Below, piece by piece: positions 24,780 through 33,190 of a stretch of DNA of 50,781 nucleotides; positions within the stretch are counted from its first letter, which is position 1, and each line of letters opens with the position of its first letter. The notes beneath the pieces were generated by a model. It was given only the letters and a program-made list of their open reading frames with translations. It was not told the DNA's origin and ran no database searches. The position numbers were made by a program, and so were the translations under genes. This DNA comes from Alicyclobacillus sendaiensis NBRC 100866 (lineage in GTDB: Bacteria > Bacillota > Bacilli > Alicyclobacillales > Alicyclobacillaceae), in contig NZ_BCRQ01000011.1 of assembly GCF_001552675.1 (NCBI RefSeq), positions 1-50,781 on the forward strand. The letters run 5' to 3'.

Positions 24780-26423
24780 GTGAAAAGTGGTGTGCGGATT
24801 CGCCCTCGGCGCCGGGCGCAGGTCCATACGCCGAATCCGGGCGGGATGGCCGAGCGTGAAGGTGGGACGGGCGGGGATGCGGCGAGCGGCGAATTGGCCC
24901 CGTCGGAGCCGGGAGGGCGCTCCCCGACAAAGCGGCTTCACCGCGCTCTGGAGGACAATCTCGCCGTCTTGCACCAGCTCTTCGCGGATTGCTCGGACGT
25001 GCAGTTTCGGCATCTCGAGCTCGAAGCCGGACGCGCCGCGGCGCTTGTCTACTTCACCGGCATGGTGGAGCTCGAGGAGCTCGGCGTGGAGGCGCTTCAG
25101 CCGCTCCTGACCGCGTTCCATCCGCACACCGTGGGGGATTACGACCCGCGGCAATTGGCCGGGCGATCGCTGCCGGTCGCGCAGGCGGACGTCGTGCAGA
25201 CCGTGGACGACGTCGTCGACGCGATTGTGCTGGGGCGCGCGGTCCTGTTTGTGGACGGCTTCGACGCCGCCGTGTCGCTCACCACCACTTCGCCGCCGCG
25301 ACGCGCCATCTCGGAACCGGAAACGGAGTCCGTGGTCCGCGGGCCGCGCGAGGGGTTCACCGAGGACATCATCGTCAATATGTCGCTCTTGCGCCAGAAA
25401 CTGCGCACGCCCAAGCTGAAGTCCATCCCCTACTACGTCGGCACATACACGAAGACGGAGGTTCGGCTGGTCTACGTCGAGGGACTGGCGGACGAGAAGG
25501 TGATTGCGGAGGCGAAGCGCCGGATCGAGGGCATCGAAATCGACGGCGTGCTCGAGAGCGGATACCTGGAGGAACTCATCGAAGACCAGCCGCTGTCGCC
25601 CTTTCCGCAGTTTCAGTACTCGGAGCGCCCCGACACGGTTGCGGCGCAGCTTTTGGAGGGCCGGTTCGCCATCCTCACCAACGGGACGCCGTTCGCCCTC
25701 GTGGCGCCGGTGACGTGGTGGCAGTTTCTTCAAGCGAGCGAGGATTATTACGAGCGCTTCTTTTTGGTCTATCTCGTCAGGGTGTTGCGGTACGTCTCGC
25801 TGTTCATCGCGCTCTTTCTCCCGGCGATGTACATCGCGGTGACCACCTACCACCAGGACATGCTGCCCACGAACCTCGTCATCAGCATCGCGGCAGCTCG
25901 CGAAAGCATTCCGTTTCCGGCCATCCTCGAGGCGCTCATTATGGAGCTCACCTTCGAGGCGCTCCGAGAGGCGGGTATCCGCCTGCCGCGGGCCGTGGGG
26001 AACGCCGTCAGCATCCTGGGCGCGCTGGTGATTGGCGAGGCGGCCGTCGAAGCGGGGATTGTCTCGGCGCCCATGGTCATCATTGTGGCGCTGACCGGGA
26101 TCGCGTCTTTCACAGTGCCGCGGTACAACGCGGCCATCGCCATCCGCCTCCTGCGTTTCCCCATGATGCTTTTGGGGGCAGTGCTCGGCATGTTCGGCCT
26201 CGTGATGGGCGTCATGTGGGTCACGGTCCACCTGTGCAAGCTGCGGTCGTTCGGCGTTCCCTATTTGTCCGGTTTCGCGCCCTACAAGCGCCAGGAAGTC
26301 AAAGACCTGTTTGTGCGGCCGCCCTGGTGGCAAATGGTCTATCGGCCGTCCTCGTACGCGAAGCAAAACCGCAAGCGCATGAACAAGCAGATGATGCCGC
26401 GCCCGGAAAGCAACCCGCAGTGA
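24780..26423 (+). CDS. Spore germination receptor A subunit (GerA family)
   Basis: Subunit A of a nutrient germinant receptor in the spore inner membrane, 547 aa. GTG 24780 is chosen because AGGAGGTG ends 6 bases before it; ATG 24774 and GTG 24771 are too close. A long hydrophilic N-terminal domain (to about 290) includes SIPYYVGTYTKTEVRLVYV, common to GerA proteins. It is followed by about five membrane helices (VLRYVSLFIALFLPAMYIAV; ILGALVIGEAAVEAGIVSAP; MLLGAVLGMFGLVMGVMWV). A basic C-terminal tail follows. The first 40 residues are low-complexity. It heads an operon A-C-D-B. The germinant is unknown. Confidence 0.93.
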   Translation: MKSGVRIRPRRRAQVHTPNPGGMAEREGGTGGDAASGELAPSEPGGRSPTKRLHRALEDNLAVLHQLFADCSDVQFRHLELEAGRAAALVYFTGMVELEELGVEALQPLLTAFHPHTVGDYDPRQLAGRSLPVAQADVVQTVDDVVDAIVLGRAVLFVDGFDAAVSLTTTSPPRRAISEPETESVVRGPREGFTEDIIVNMSLLRQKLRTPKLKSIPYYVGTYTKTEVRLVYVEGLADEKVIAEAKRRIEGIEIDGVLESGYLEELIEDQPLSPFPQFQYSERPDTVAAQLLEGRFAILTNGTPFALVAPVTWWQFLQASEDYYERFFLVYLVRVLRYVSLFIALFLPAMYIAVTTYHQDMLPTNLVISIAAARESIPFPAILEALIMELTFEALREAGIRLPRAVGNAVSILGALVIGEAAVEAGIVSAPMVIIVALTGIASFTVPRYNAAIAIRLLRFPMMLLGAVLGMFGLVMGVMWVTVHLCKLRSFGVPYLSGFAPYKRQEVKDLFVRPPWWQMVYRPSSYAKQNRKRMNKQMMPRPESNPQ

Positions 26424-26436
26424 TGGGGGGAGGCGC

Positions 26437-27639
26437 GTGAGACGCTGGGCTGCAAAGTGCGCCGTCGGGATCGCCGCCTTAGCGATGGTCCCCGCGCTAT
26501 CGGGTTGCTGGGACCGACGCGAGATCAACGACATGGCGTTTGTCACGGCGGTTGCGGCGGATCGGACCGAAGATGGAAAGTACCGCGTGACGGTTGAGGT
26601 GCCGCTGCCAGGCAAAATCTCCTCGGTGGGCAATCTCGGCGGCGGTGGAGGGGCGAGCGGAAAGAAGGCGTATTTCATCGACTCCACCGTCGGCGACACG
26701 TTTCGCCAGGCCAACGCGGACGAACAGCGGGCCATGTCGAGGCAGCTGTACTTCGCGCACATGCGCGTGTTTGTCTTCGGGGAAGAGCTGGCGCGCGACG
26801 ACATCGCGCAGGTCATCGACGTGATGGCGCGGGTCCCGCAGAACCGGATGACCACCTATCTGCTGGTGAGCGACGGCTCCGGAGCGGACGTGCTGAACGC
26901 CGAGTCGACAATGGAGAAGACGCCGGCGGAGTTCCTGCGCGAGCTGGCGAGTCAGTCCGAACGCCATCCGCGCACGGTCAAGCGCGTGACCGAAGCGCTC
27001 CTCGCGGAGGGAGAGGATCCCTACATGCCGGTGGTGTCCGTCATCGAGACCGCGCCCGGCAACGACACGAGCAAACAGTCGTACGTCAAGCTCACGGGCA
27101 TCGCGGTGTTTCGTGGGCCCAAAATGGTCGGCATGTTGAAGGGCCGAGAAGCAGACGGCGTCCTGTGGGCGCTCGGCGAGATCAAGCAGCCGACGGTGAC
27201 GGTGGCTGCGCCAGGCGGTTCCGGCTACGTCTCCGTCATCGTGACCCGCTACCGCACTCGCGTCGCGGTGCAGCGCGAGGGCGATCGCGTCTCCTGCCGC
27301 ATCACGGTCAAGGCGATGGGCACCCTCGCCGAAAACACGTCTCCGTACAAATACGAGGAGACAGAGAACCTGCCGAAGCTCGAGCGCGAGGCGTCGCGGG
27401 AAATTGCGGACGAGATCGCGTCGGGCATGACGGCGCTGCGCGAGCTGCGCGCAGACCCCGTCGGCCTCTGCAACCGCGTCTACCGATTGTATCCATCGCT
27501 CTGGCACGCGCGCAAATCGGACTGGCGCGAGTCGCTCTACGCCCACATCCCGGTGCAGGTGCACGTGGAGCTGGATCTGCGCAACACCGGCAATGCGACG
27601 TCTCCAGTCGCGGTGCCCGAGGAGGATTTGAGGTCGTGA
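26437..27639 (+). CDS. Spore germination lipoprotein, Ger(x)C family
   Basis: C subunit of the germinant receptor, a lipoprotein on the outer face of the spore inner membrane; 400 aa. The signal ends in lipobox LSGC (Cys at residue 24), followed directly by the family hallmark WDRREINDMAFVTAVAADR. The three-domain body is of normal length. GTG 26437 follows GGGGGGAGG. The gene comes second in the operon, before the B subunit. It overlaps the small D-type gene by GTGA. Confidence 0.93.
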   Translation: MRRWAAKCAVGIAALAMVPALSGCWDRREINDMAFVTAVAADRTEDGKYRVTVEVPLPGKISSVGNLGGGGGASGKKAYFIDSTVGDTFRQANADEQRAMSRQLYFAHMRVFVFGEELARDDIAQVIDVMARVPQNRMTTYLLVSDGSGADVLNAESTMEKTPAEFLRELASQSERHPRTVKRVTEALLAEGEDPYMPVVSVIETAPGNDTSKQSYVKLTGIAVFRGPKMVGMLKGREADGVLWALGEIKQPTVTVAAPGGSGYVSVIVTRYRTRVAVQREGDRVSCRITVKAMGTLAENTSPYKYEETENLPKLEREASREIADEIASGMTALRELRADPVGLCNRVYRLYPSLWHARKSDWRESLYAHIPVQVHVELDLRNTGNATSPVAVPEEDLRS

Positions 27640-27842
27640 TCGTCAACTTCATTGAGGCGGCGGCGTTCATCGCGGCCCTGTGCGCGCTGCAGTGGAAAGA
27701 GTGGAAACAGGCCAATCGGCCCACGAAGATCGCCATGGTGGCCATGATGACCATGACGGCTGGGGTGTGGATCGTGTCGAACATCTTTCCGAACGCGCAC
27801 ACGTCCTTCTCCTGGCTGCCCAAGCCCTTTCACGTGAGGTGA
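27636..27842 (+). CDS. Small two-helix protein, germinant receptor D-type subunit
   Basis: A 68-residue protein with two hydrophobic helices: residues about 4-20 (NFIEAAAFIAALCALQW) and 32-50 (KIAMVAMMTMTAGVWIVSN), joined by a basic loop KEWKQANRPTK. The GTG start overlaps the gerC stop, with GAGG upstream. Size, two helices and position in a ger operon match the D subunits described for Bacillus germinant receptors, which tune receptor activity. The family is too short and divergent to be sure by eye. Confidence 0.75.
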   Translation: MIVNFIEAAAFIAALCALQWKEWKQANRPTKIAMVAMMTMTAGVWIVSNIFPNAHTSFSWLPKPFHVR

Positions 27843-27849
27843 ATCGCGG

Positions 27850-28946
27850 ATGAATCAGGTCTCCTCCCGGCAAGTGGTGCTGATGGGCTTTTGCTACGTC
27901 TTCTCCGCGACGCTCGTGACCTGGCCTGGACAGATCCTGCGATCCGCCAAACAGGACGCGTGGGTGGGCGTGCCCCTGTGCACCCTTGCCGTCCTGCTGG
28001 TGCTCTGGCTCACGGATCGTGCGCTGGCGCGAAACCCGGGGAAAGAGCTTCTGACGCTCTTTGTGGAGAAGTTCGGGTGGCTCGGCAAGGCGGTGCTCCT
28101 GGTGTACGTCCTGTTTTCGCTCGTGATCATGGCGAAGGACGTGCGGCTTGGGGTCGACTTCGTCAGCGTGGTCTTTCTGCCGATGACGCCGGCGCTCGTG
28201 GTGGGTGCGGTCATCATGGGCACGTGCGTCTTCATGGTGCGGGGCGGAATCGAGGTCATCGCGCGCATGACGGAGCTGTACCTGCCGGTATTCCTGCTTT
28301 TTCCGTGTTTTGCGGCGCGCTGCTCATTCCGGACCTGAGCTGGAAGTATCTTCAGCCCTTCTTCGAATACGGCCTGGAGCGACCGGCGGTTGGGGTGTGG
28401 TATGCGCTCAACGCCATCGGCAGCGTCACGATTCTGCCGCTGCTCTTTTCGCACGAGCGATTTTCGTTCCGCCAGGCCTGCGTCTCGCTCTTCTTTTCGT
28501 CGCTATTCCTCGAAGTTGTGCTCCTCATCTGCCAGCTTAACCTCGGCAGCCCACTCGCGGGGCACCTCATGTATCCGGCGTATGAGGCCGTGCGCGAGGT
28601 GCGCGTGACGGACTTTCTGGACCGATTCGACATTCTCATCGTGGGCATCTGGCTGCCGACCATCGTGATCAAGATGGCCCTGAACCTGTATTTCACCATT
28701 GCCTGCATACGCCAGATCGTCCCGCAGCTGCAGGCCGCACAGGTGGCGCCTTCGCTTGGCTCGCTCGCGCTCGTCGTGAGCCTGGGGCTGTTTCACTCGT
28801 CGACGGAGGTGGTGCCCGTCGACGACGTGTGGCCGGCCGTGGTCATGGCGCTCTGGCTCGTGGTGCCCGCGCTTGGGGCTTTCGTGGCGTCGCTCATGAG
28901 CCCAAAGCCAGGCGCGCGCCAGCCGAAGCCCCAGCGCGGGCCTTAG
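27850..28946 (+). pseudogene. Spore germination receptor B subunit (GerB/spore permease), frameshifted
   Basis: APC-like ten-helix permease that binds germinant in the receptor. The ATG frame runs from 27850 to a stop at 28338 and is clearly GerB-like up to ELYLPVFLLF. From about 28303 the family sequence goes on in another frame (VFCGALLIPDLSWKYLQPFF) to a stop at 28946. Adding one T to the run of five at 28298-28302 restores one frame of 366 codons, the usual GerB length. So this is a one-base deletion in a homopolymer, either a true inactivating mutation or a sequence error. The rest shows no decay. The gene ends directly against the convergent VOC gene, with no space for a terminator. Confidence 0.88.
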
Positions 28947-29345
28947 TCAGTACATCATCCGATCGTCGAAGTAGTACTTGAATTCCAGCAGGTTGTTGGA
29001 CGGATCGATCAAGAAAAAGGTCTCGTGCTCCTCGATCAGGCCCTCGAAGCGGCGGGACAGATCGTGGTAAAACGGGATGCCGCGCTGTTTGGCGAGCTTG
29101 TACAGGTTGTCAAACTGCCGCTTGTCCCGAAACGTGACGCCGAAGTGCCGGGGGTACATGCTCACCTCGCGGTCCCAGCGATCCGACAGATGGCAGACGA
29201 GCTGGTCGCCGAAGAAATCGAGCGTGATCCGATCCGGGTACCGGCGCGCCAGCTTGCAGCCGAGCTTCGTGACGTAGAAGTCGTAGGCCTCGTCGAGATC
29301 GCGTGCAGGAATGGCCAGGTGAAAGACGTCGTTCGGATTTCGCAT
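28947..29345 (-). CDS. VOC (glyoxalase/dioxygenase fold) family protein
   Basis: A 132-residue protein with the paired beta-alpha-beta modules of the vicinal oxygen chelate fold. It opens with NDVFHLAIPARDLDEAYDFY, with a His in the first strand, and closes with ETFFLIDPSNNLLEFKYY, holding the metal-ligand Glu. The middle DQLVCHLSD adds a further His. The substrate is unknown. It follows phosphosulfolactate synthase by 15 bases on the same strand, so the two are probably one operon; GGAGG stands just before its ATG. Its stop abuts the gerB stop. Confidence 0.85.
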   Translation of the reverse strand: MRNPNDVFHLAIPARDLDEAYDFYVTKLGCKLARRYPDRITLDFFGDQLVCHLSDRWDREVSMYPRHFGVTFRDKRQFDNLYKLAKQRGIPFYHDLSRRFEGLIEEHETFFLIDPSNNLLEFKYYFDDRMMY

Positions 29346-29360
29346 GCCAACTTAGCCTCC

Positions 29361-30182
29361 TCACGAATGCCAGAGCGCGGGCTCGGTGTCCGAGAGCGGG
29401 AGATCGCCGGTCTCGAACTGGAGCAACGTGTCGGACCGGAGCCCTCTGCGCAGGGTCTCCAAGGGGATGGCGTCGCCGATGGCCACGTTGCCGAGGTTCA
29501 CATTAGGCCCGAGCTTGTCGATGAAGTACTTTTGCAGCGTCTTGTTGGGCGCCTCGAAGACGAGGCGATTCGTGTCGAGGGACGCCTCCAGGATCTCTTC
29601 GATGAGCCCGAAGCGCAGCTCCCCGTTTTCGCGGCAGATGCCGCTAGTGCCCGATTCGCGCGCCTCCGTGATCACATACGAGGCGCCCGCAGCCAGGTCC
29701 TCCCGGATGAACTGAATCCACCGGTGCGGCGGGAGGAGGAGCGACTGCTTCACGTCCTTGTAACCCACCTCACTCCACACCCGGAACCGGCGGGCAAATC
29801 GTTCGATGCACCGGGCCTTCTCCGAATTGGAGAGCGGCACCGTTCCGTTGGAGATCTCGACGTCTCGGCAGCCGTAGTGCAGACACATGGCCTCGTAGTC
29901 GTCGATCCGGCCCTGGATAAGAAACTTCTCAAACAGCGTGCCGCCGAAGAAGTAGGGGATGCCGAGCCGGTTCAGGACCTCGACTTTCTCCTCCAGCCTC
30001 GGCGTGACGAGGGCGGTGCCCCAGCCGAACTTCACGCCATCGATCCACGCCCCATTGGACTCCATGGCGTCTCGAAACCATGACACAGGGACCCCGTTGT
30101 CAATCACGACAGTGATGCCCTCTTCTCTCGGCTTCTCGGGCCGTTGCGGCAGGCTCAGCACATCGTTCCACCGCGTATCCAT
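29361..30182 (-). CDS. comA: Phosphosulfolactate synthase
   Basis: Adds sulfite to phosphoenolpyruvate to give (R)-phosphosulfolactate; 273 aa from the ATG at 30182, with GGAGGGG 7 bases upstream. TIM-barrel family ComA (YitD in Bacillus). Visible segments: TVVIDNGVPVSWFRD, IDGVKFGWGTALVTP, YFFGGTLFEKF, DVEISNGTVPLS, and VITEARESGTSGI. In archaea this starts coenzyme M synthesis. In spore-forming bacilli it leads to 3-sulfolactate, a known spore solute. Its place next to a ger operon suits the spore role. The later enzymes (phosphatase and others) are not in the window. Confidence 0.9.
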   Translation of the reverse strand: MDTRWNDVLSLPQRPEKPREEGITVVIDNGVPVSWFRDAMESNGAWIDGVKFGWGTALVTPRLEEKVEVLNRLGIPYFFGGTLFEKFLIQGRIDDYEAMCLHYGCRDVEISNGTVPLSNSEKARCIERFARRFRVWSEVGYKDVKQSLLLPPHRWIQFIREDLAAGASYVITEARESGTSGICRENGELRFGLIEEILEASLDTNRLVFEAPNKTLQKYFIDKLGPNVNLGNVAIGDAIPLETLRRGLRSDTLLQFETGDLPLSDTEPALWHS

Positions 30183-30500
30183 TGCCCATCCCCTCCACCG
30201 TGCGCGTCTCGCAGGTTTGGCTCGAGCATACGGGCCCAAGCTTGAATTCCGGTTGAAATGCGGCGGCTGGGGCCAGTTTATCAAAAAAAGTTCAAAAGGC
30301 GTTAGTCCCTATCGGGCCGGGTTGGGTTCGCCCGCAACGTCTCCTCGCCATTCACACGCGAGGTGCTTCGCAGAAAAACGGGATCGACCAAGCAGGAATT
30401 CTTCGTTTGCTGTCGAATATCTGTGCTTCGTAGCAAGAAAGCGCATCGCGGCGTTGGTTTTGTCGCGAATGCGCGAAACTTGGGGTTGTGGGGAGCGATT
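30183..30500. other. Intergenic region with a stem-loop before the NlpC/P60 gene
   Basis: About 320 bases between divergent genes, with no supported gene. At 30441-30474, GCGCATCGCG pairs with CGCGAATGCGC (one bulged A), ending 15 bases before the ribosome site of the cell-wall hydrolase gene. Leaders of such hydrolases can carry a c-di-AMP riboswitch, but I do not see its conserved core here. Confidence 0.45.
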
Positions 30501-31676
30501 ATGCGGATTTCATCCAAGTGGTTGACTGGAGCATCGGTGGTCGTTGCCCTGTCGTTCGCTGTGAGTCCCAAACCCGCCCATGCGGAAACGCTTTCGCAGG
30601 CGCAGCAGCAGCTCGCCCAGTTGCAGAGCCAGAAACGCGCCATCGAAAGCCGCCTGTCCGCGGACGCCGTGAAGGAGGAGACGCTGAAGAACGCCATTCG
30701 CGCGTACCAGGTCTCCATCGAGAACGTCCAGGCGCAGATCCAGGCCAACCAGGCGCGCATGGCGGCGCTCCGCCAGCAGGAGCACGAGCTCGGCATCCAG
30801 CTGCAGCAGAACGAGGCGCAGCTCAACCGGGCCGAGGAGGAGCTCGCGCAAATTGTGCGCGGTGAGTACGAGGATGGCAACGTATCGTACCTCGAGGTGC
30901 TCTTCAACGCCACCAGCTTTACGGATTTCCTCTCGCGGTTGTACGATCTCGCCATTGTCTCGAAGACGCAGAATCAGGTCGTGCAGTCGATCAAAGCGCT
31001 GCAGGCGTCCATCGTGCAGAAACAGCATCAGGTTCAGGCGGCCGAAGAGCAGGCGGCGCAAGTGGGGCAACAGCTGAGCCAGCTCGAAGCCATGGACGAA
31101 TCCCTCAAGCGGGCGAAGCAAGTCAAGTTGAACGCGGTCCTGCAAGACATCGAGCAGGGCAAGCAGCAGCAGGGCATGCTCGAGAGCCAGATTCAACTCA
31201 CGCAGTCGGACATCCAGGCCATCGAAGCGGCGACGGCGGCAGCCGAACAGAAGGAATCGAACGCGCAGTACGTGGCACAACAGCAGGCCGCGCTCGTTCC
31301 GGCTGATCCCAACAGCCTCATCGGCTACGCGGAACAGTTCTTGGGAACGCCCTATGTGTGGGGCGGCGAATCGCCGAGCGGCTTCGATTGCTCGGGCTTC
31401 ACGCAGTACGTGTTTTCTCACTTTGGCATCCAAATCCCGCGGACGTCCGAAGAGCAGTTTGCCGTCGGCGTTCCGGTCAGCCAAAACGACCTCCAGCCGG
31501 GCGATCTCGTCTTTTTCAGCACTTACGCCCCTGGCGCGACGCACGTCGGCATCTACATCGGCAACGGCCTGATGATCGACGCGCAGGACATGGGCGTCTC
31601 CATCGACAGCGTCTTCAACTCGTACTGGGGTCCCAAGTACCTGGGCGCGCGCCGGTTCATCACGACGAGCGGTTGA
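30501..31676 (+). CDS. Secreted coiled-coil NlpC/P60 peptidoglycan endopeptidase
   Basis: Exported cell-wall hydrolase, 391 aa. The signal peptide ends near PAHAE (about residue 32). A long Gln/Glu/Ala-rich coiled coil follows (about 33-260, PcsB-like, with a YLEVLFNATSFTDFLSRLYDL segment at its middle). The C-terminal NlpC/P60 domain (about 275-391) has Cys297 in FDCSGF and His348 in THVGIY. Such enzymes cut D-Glu to diamino acid bonds in peptide stems. The coiled coil is like that of FtsEX-controlled hydrolases, which suggests regulated activity at growth or division sites. The ATG at 30501 is chosen for GGGGAG upstream and the signal peptide. Confidence 0.92.
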   Translation: MRISSKWLTGASVVVALSFAVSPKPAHAETLSQAQQQLAQLQSQKRAIESRLSADAVKEETLKNAIRAYQVSIENVQAQIQANQARMAALRQQEHELGIQLQQNEAQLNRAEEELAQIVRGEYEDGNVSYLEVLFNATSFTDFLSRLYDLAIVSKTQNQVVQSIKALQASIVQKQHQVQAAEEQAAQVGQQLSQLEAMDESLKRAKQVKLNAVLQDIEQGKQQQGMLESQIQLTQSDIQAIEAATAAAEQKESNAQYVAQQQAALVPADPNSLIGYAEQFLGTPYVWGGESPSGFDCSGFTQYVFSHFGIQIPRTSEEQFAVGVPVSQNDLQPGDLVFFSTYAPGATHVGIYIGNGLMIDAQDMGVSIDSVFNSYWGPKYLGARRFITTSG

Positions 31677-31715
31677 GCGTGAAGCGCCGGCACAGCTCGC
31701 CGGTGCCTTCCGCGC

Positions 31716-31762
31716 GAAGGGCGTCCGCCGTCCCGCGCTGGGAAAGCGGACGCCCTTCTTTT
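31716..31762 (+). terminator. Terminator after NlpC/P60 gene
   Basis: Perfect 13-bp stem GAAGGGCGTCCGC/GCGGACGCCCTTC with a 17-base loop, followed by TTTT. Confidence 0.88.
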
Positions 31763-31835
31763 GCCGCGTCGCGCGTGCGGGCGCCGTCGCGTTGCGCCCG
31801 GATGCTCGAGCCGCGCCGCTTGGCTTCCGGCAACA

Positions 31836-33029
31836 TCACAGGCCTCGCCGCAGCTCGCGCAGCGTGTAAAACGTGTCCCGCCAGACGAGCCCGCCGCGGC
31901 GAACGGCCAGCACTGCCGATCGAATGAAGGCATAACTGTACAGCAGCATGCCGAGCGGCAAGATGAGAAATTGGTGCTTGGGCAGCCTCAAAAAGACCGC
32001 ATGAAGCTCATATAAGATTCCCATGAGTACGAGACAGTACAGATACACCAGCCGATACCAACCCGGTCCGAAGACGGCCCCGGCGAAGGGCGTCGTGTAG
32101 AGTGCCATCATCAACACCATCGCGGCGGTCAACAGCGCCGCGGAGTAGTGAAAGGCCGGCAGCGGCGCCTTCTCCATGCCGACGAGCATCGCACGGAAGC
32201 TGGGATACCACTCGATTTCAATCATGTCCTGCGCCACCACGAATCGCTGCCGAAACCCGTGCAGCTTGATGAGTTTGCCGAGGTGGAGATCGTCGTCAGG
32301 GCGCAGGCTGATGGCCCGGTGCGTGCCGATGCGCTCGTACGCCTCTCGGCTGACGAGGTTGAACGCGCCAATCCCGGCGTGTGCGCGGGTGCGCCTGCGG
32401 TATGCGCTCTGCGGCCGTTTGAACAGCACGTAGTTGAAGATGTACATGGCCGTCAGCAGCTTCAGCGCGTAGCCGGACGCGATGAGCCTCGGCGCCACCG
32501 TCAGGTGATGCAGCCGGTGCGCGTGGACGTAGGCCATCGCCCGTTCCACCGCGTCGGGGTAAAACCGCACGTCCGCGTCCGCAAACAGCAGCCAGTCGCC
32601 GGTCGCGCGCATCGCGCCCGAATACAGGGCGTGGTTCTTGCCCAGCCATCCTCGCGGCAGCTCCCGGATGTGGACCGCCACCACCCGCGGATCCCGGGCT
32701 GCCATCCGGTCCATTACCTCGCCTGTGCCATCCGTCGACCGGTCATCGACCGCGACAATCTCGAGGTCTGGATATGTCTGGCGCAGAAGCGATTCAAGGG
32801 TGGTCTCGATGTGCGCCCGCTCGTCGCGCGCGGCCACCACGACGCTTACGCGGCCGTACGACGGGGGGCTCGCTCGCGCCGCATCGCGTGGCACAAGGCG
32901 CGGTGTCCGCACCAGGTCCGGGATAGTGCGGAGAAAGATGGCTGTCCACACCACGGCGCACAGGACAGGCAGCCACGCCGCCCGCGGAAGCGCGTGCGCC
33001 AGCCAAGACCACGCGAAGTTCGAGAACAT
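31836..33029 (-). CDS. Membrane glycosyltransferase family 2
   Basis: A 397-residue GT2 enzyme. An N-terminal helix (LPVLCAVVWTAIFLRTIP) is followed by the GT-A domain with VSVVVAARDERAHI, DDRSTDGT, and the metal motif DADV. GIGAFNLVSREAYERIG and RPDDDLHLG supply the acceptor and base regions. Three or four C-terminal helices follow. ATG 33029 has GGGGGAG upstream. It is alone on its strand. GTs of this shape act on lipid-linked acceptors, and some hopanoid or carotenoid glycosyltransferases are similar, but nothing here fixes the acceptor. The C-terminal part LGKNHALYSGAM differs from what I recall of HpnB. Confidence 0.85.
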   Translation of the reverse strand: MFSNFAWSWLAHALPRAAWLPVLCAVVWTAIFLRTIPDLVRTPRLVPRDAARASPPSYGRVSVVVAARDERAHIETTLESLLRQTYPDLEIVAVDDRSTDGTGEVMDRMAARDPRVVAVHIRELPRGWLGKNHALYSGAMRATGDWLLFADADVRFYPDAVERAMAYVHAHRLHHLTVAPRLIASGYALKLLTAMYIFNYVLFKRPQSAYRRRTRAHAGIGAFNLVSREAYERIGTHRAISLRPDDDLHLGKLIKLHGFRQRFVVAQDMIEIEWYPSFRAMLVGMEKAPLPAFHYSAALLTAAMVLMMALYTTPFAGAVFGPGWYRLVYLYCLVLMGILYELHAVFLRLPKHQFLILPLGMLLYSYAFIRSAVLAVRRGGLVWRDTFYTLRELRRGL

Positions 33030-33190
33030 CGGAACACTCCCCCTTTCGCCCCGCGGGGGTCCACAACTTTATGGTAATCTAGACGAGGGGCACAGTCCAA
33101 CAAATCCTGCCTGCCCTCTTCATTGTACGCTCATCCCATCGCGCCCGCACGGCGCGGGTGGCTCTGCATCGCAAAGGACGAGGTTATCGT

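Noticed and set aside
24588-26855. A 755-codon minus-strand frame opposite gerA
   Set aside because: Shadow of gerA; it would also run through the htrA terminator and the palindrome.
30300-30500. Possible c-di-AMP riboswitch before the NlpC/P60 gene
   Set aside because: The position would fit, but I cannot find the conserved GC-rich core segments; only a local hairpin is visible.
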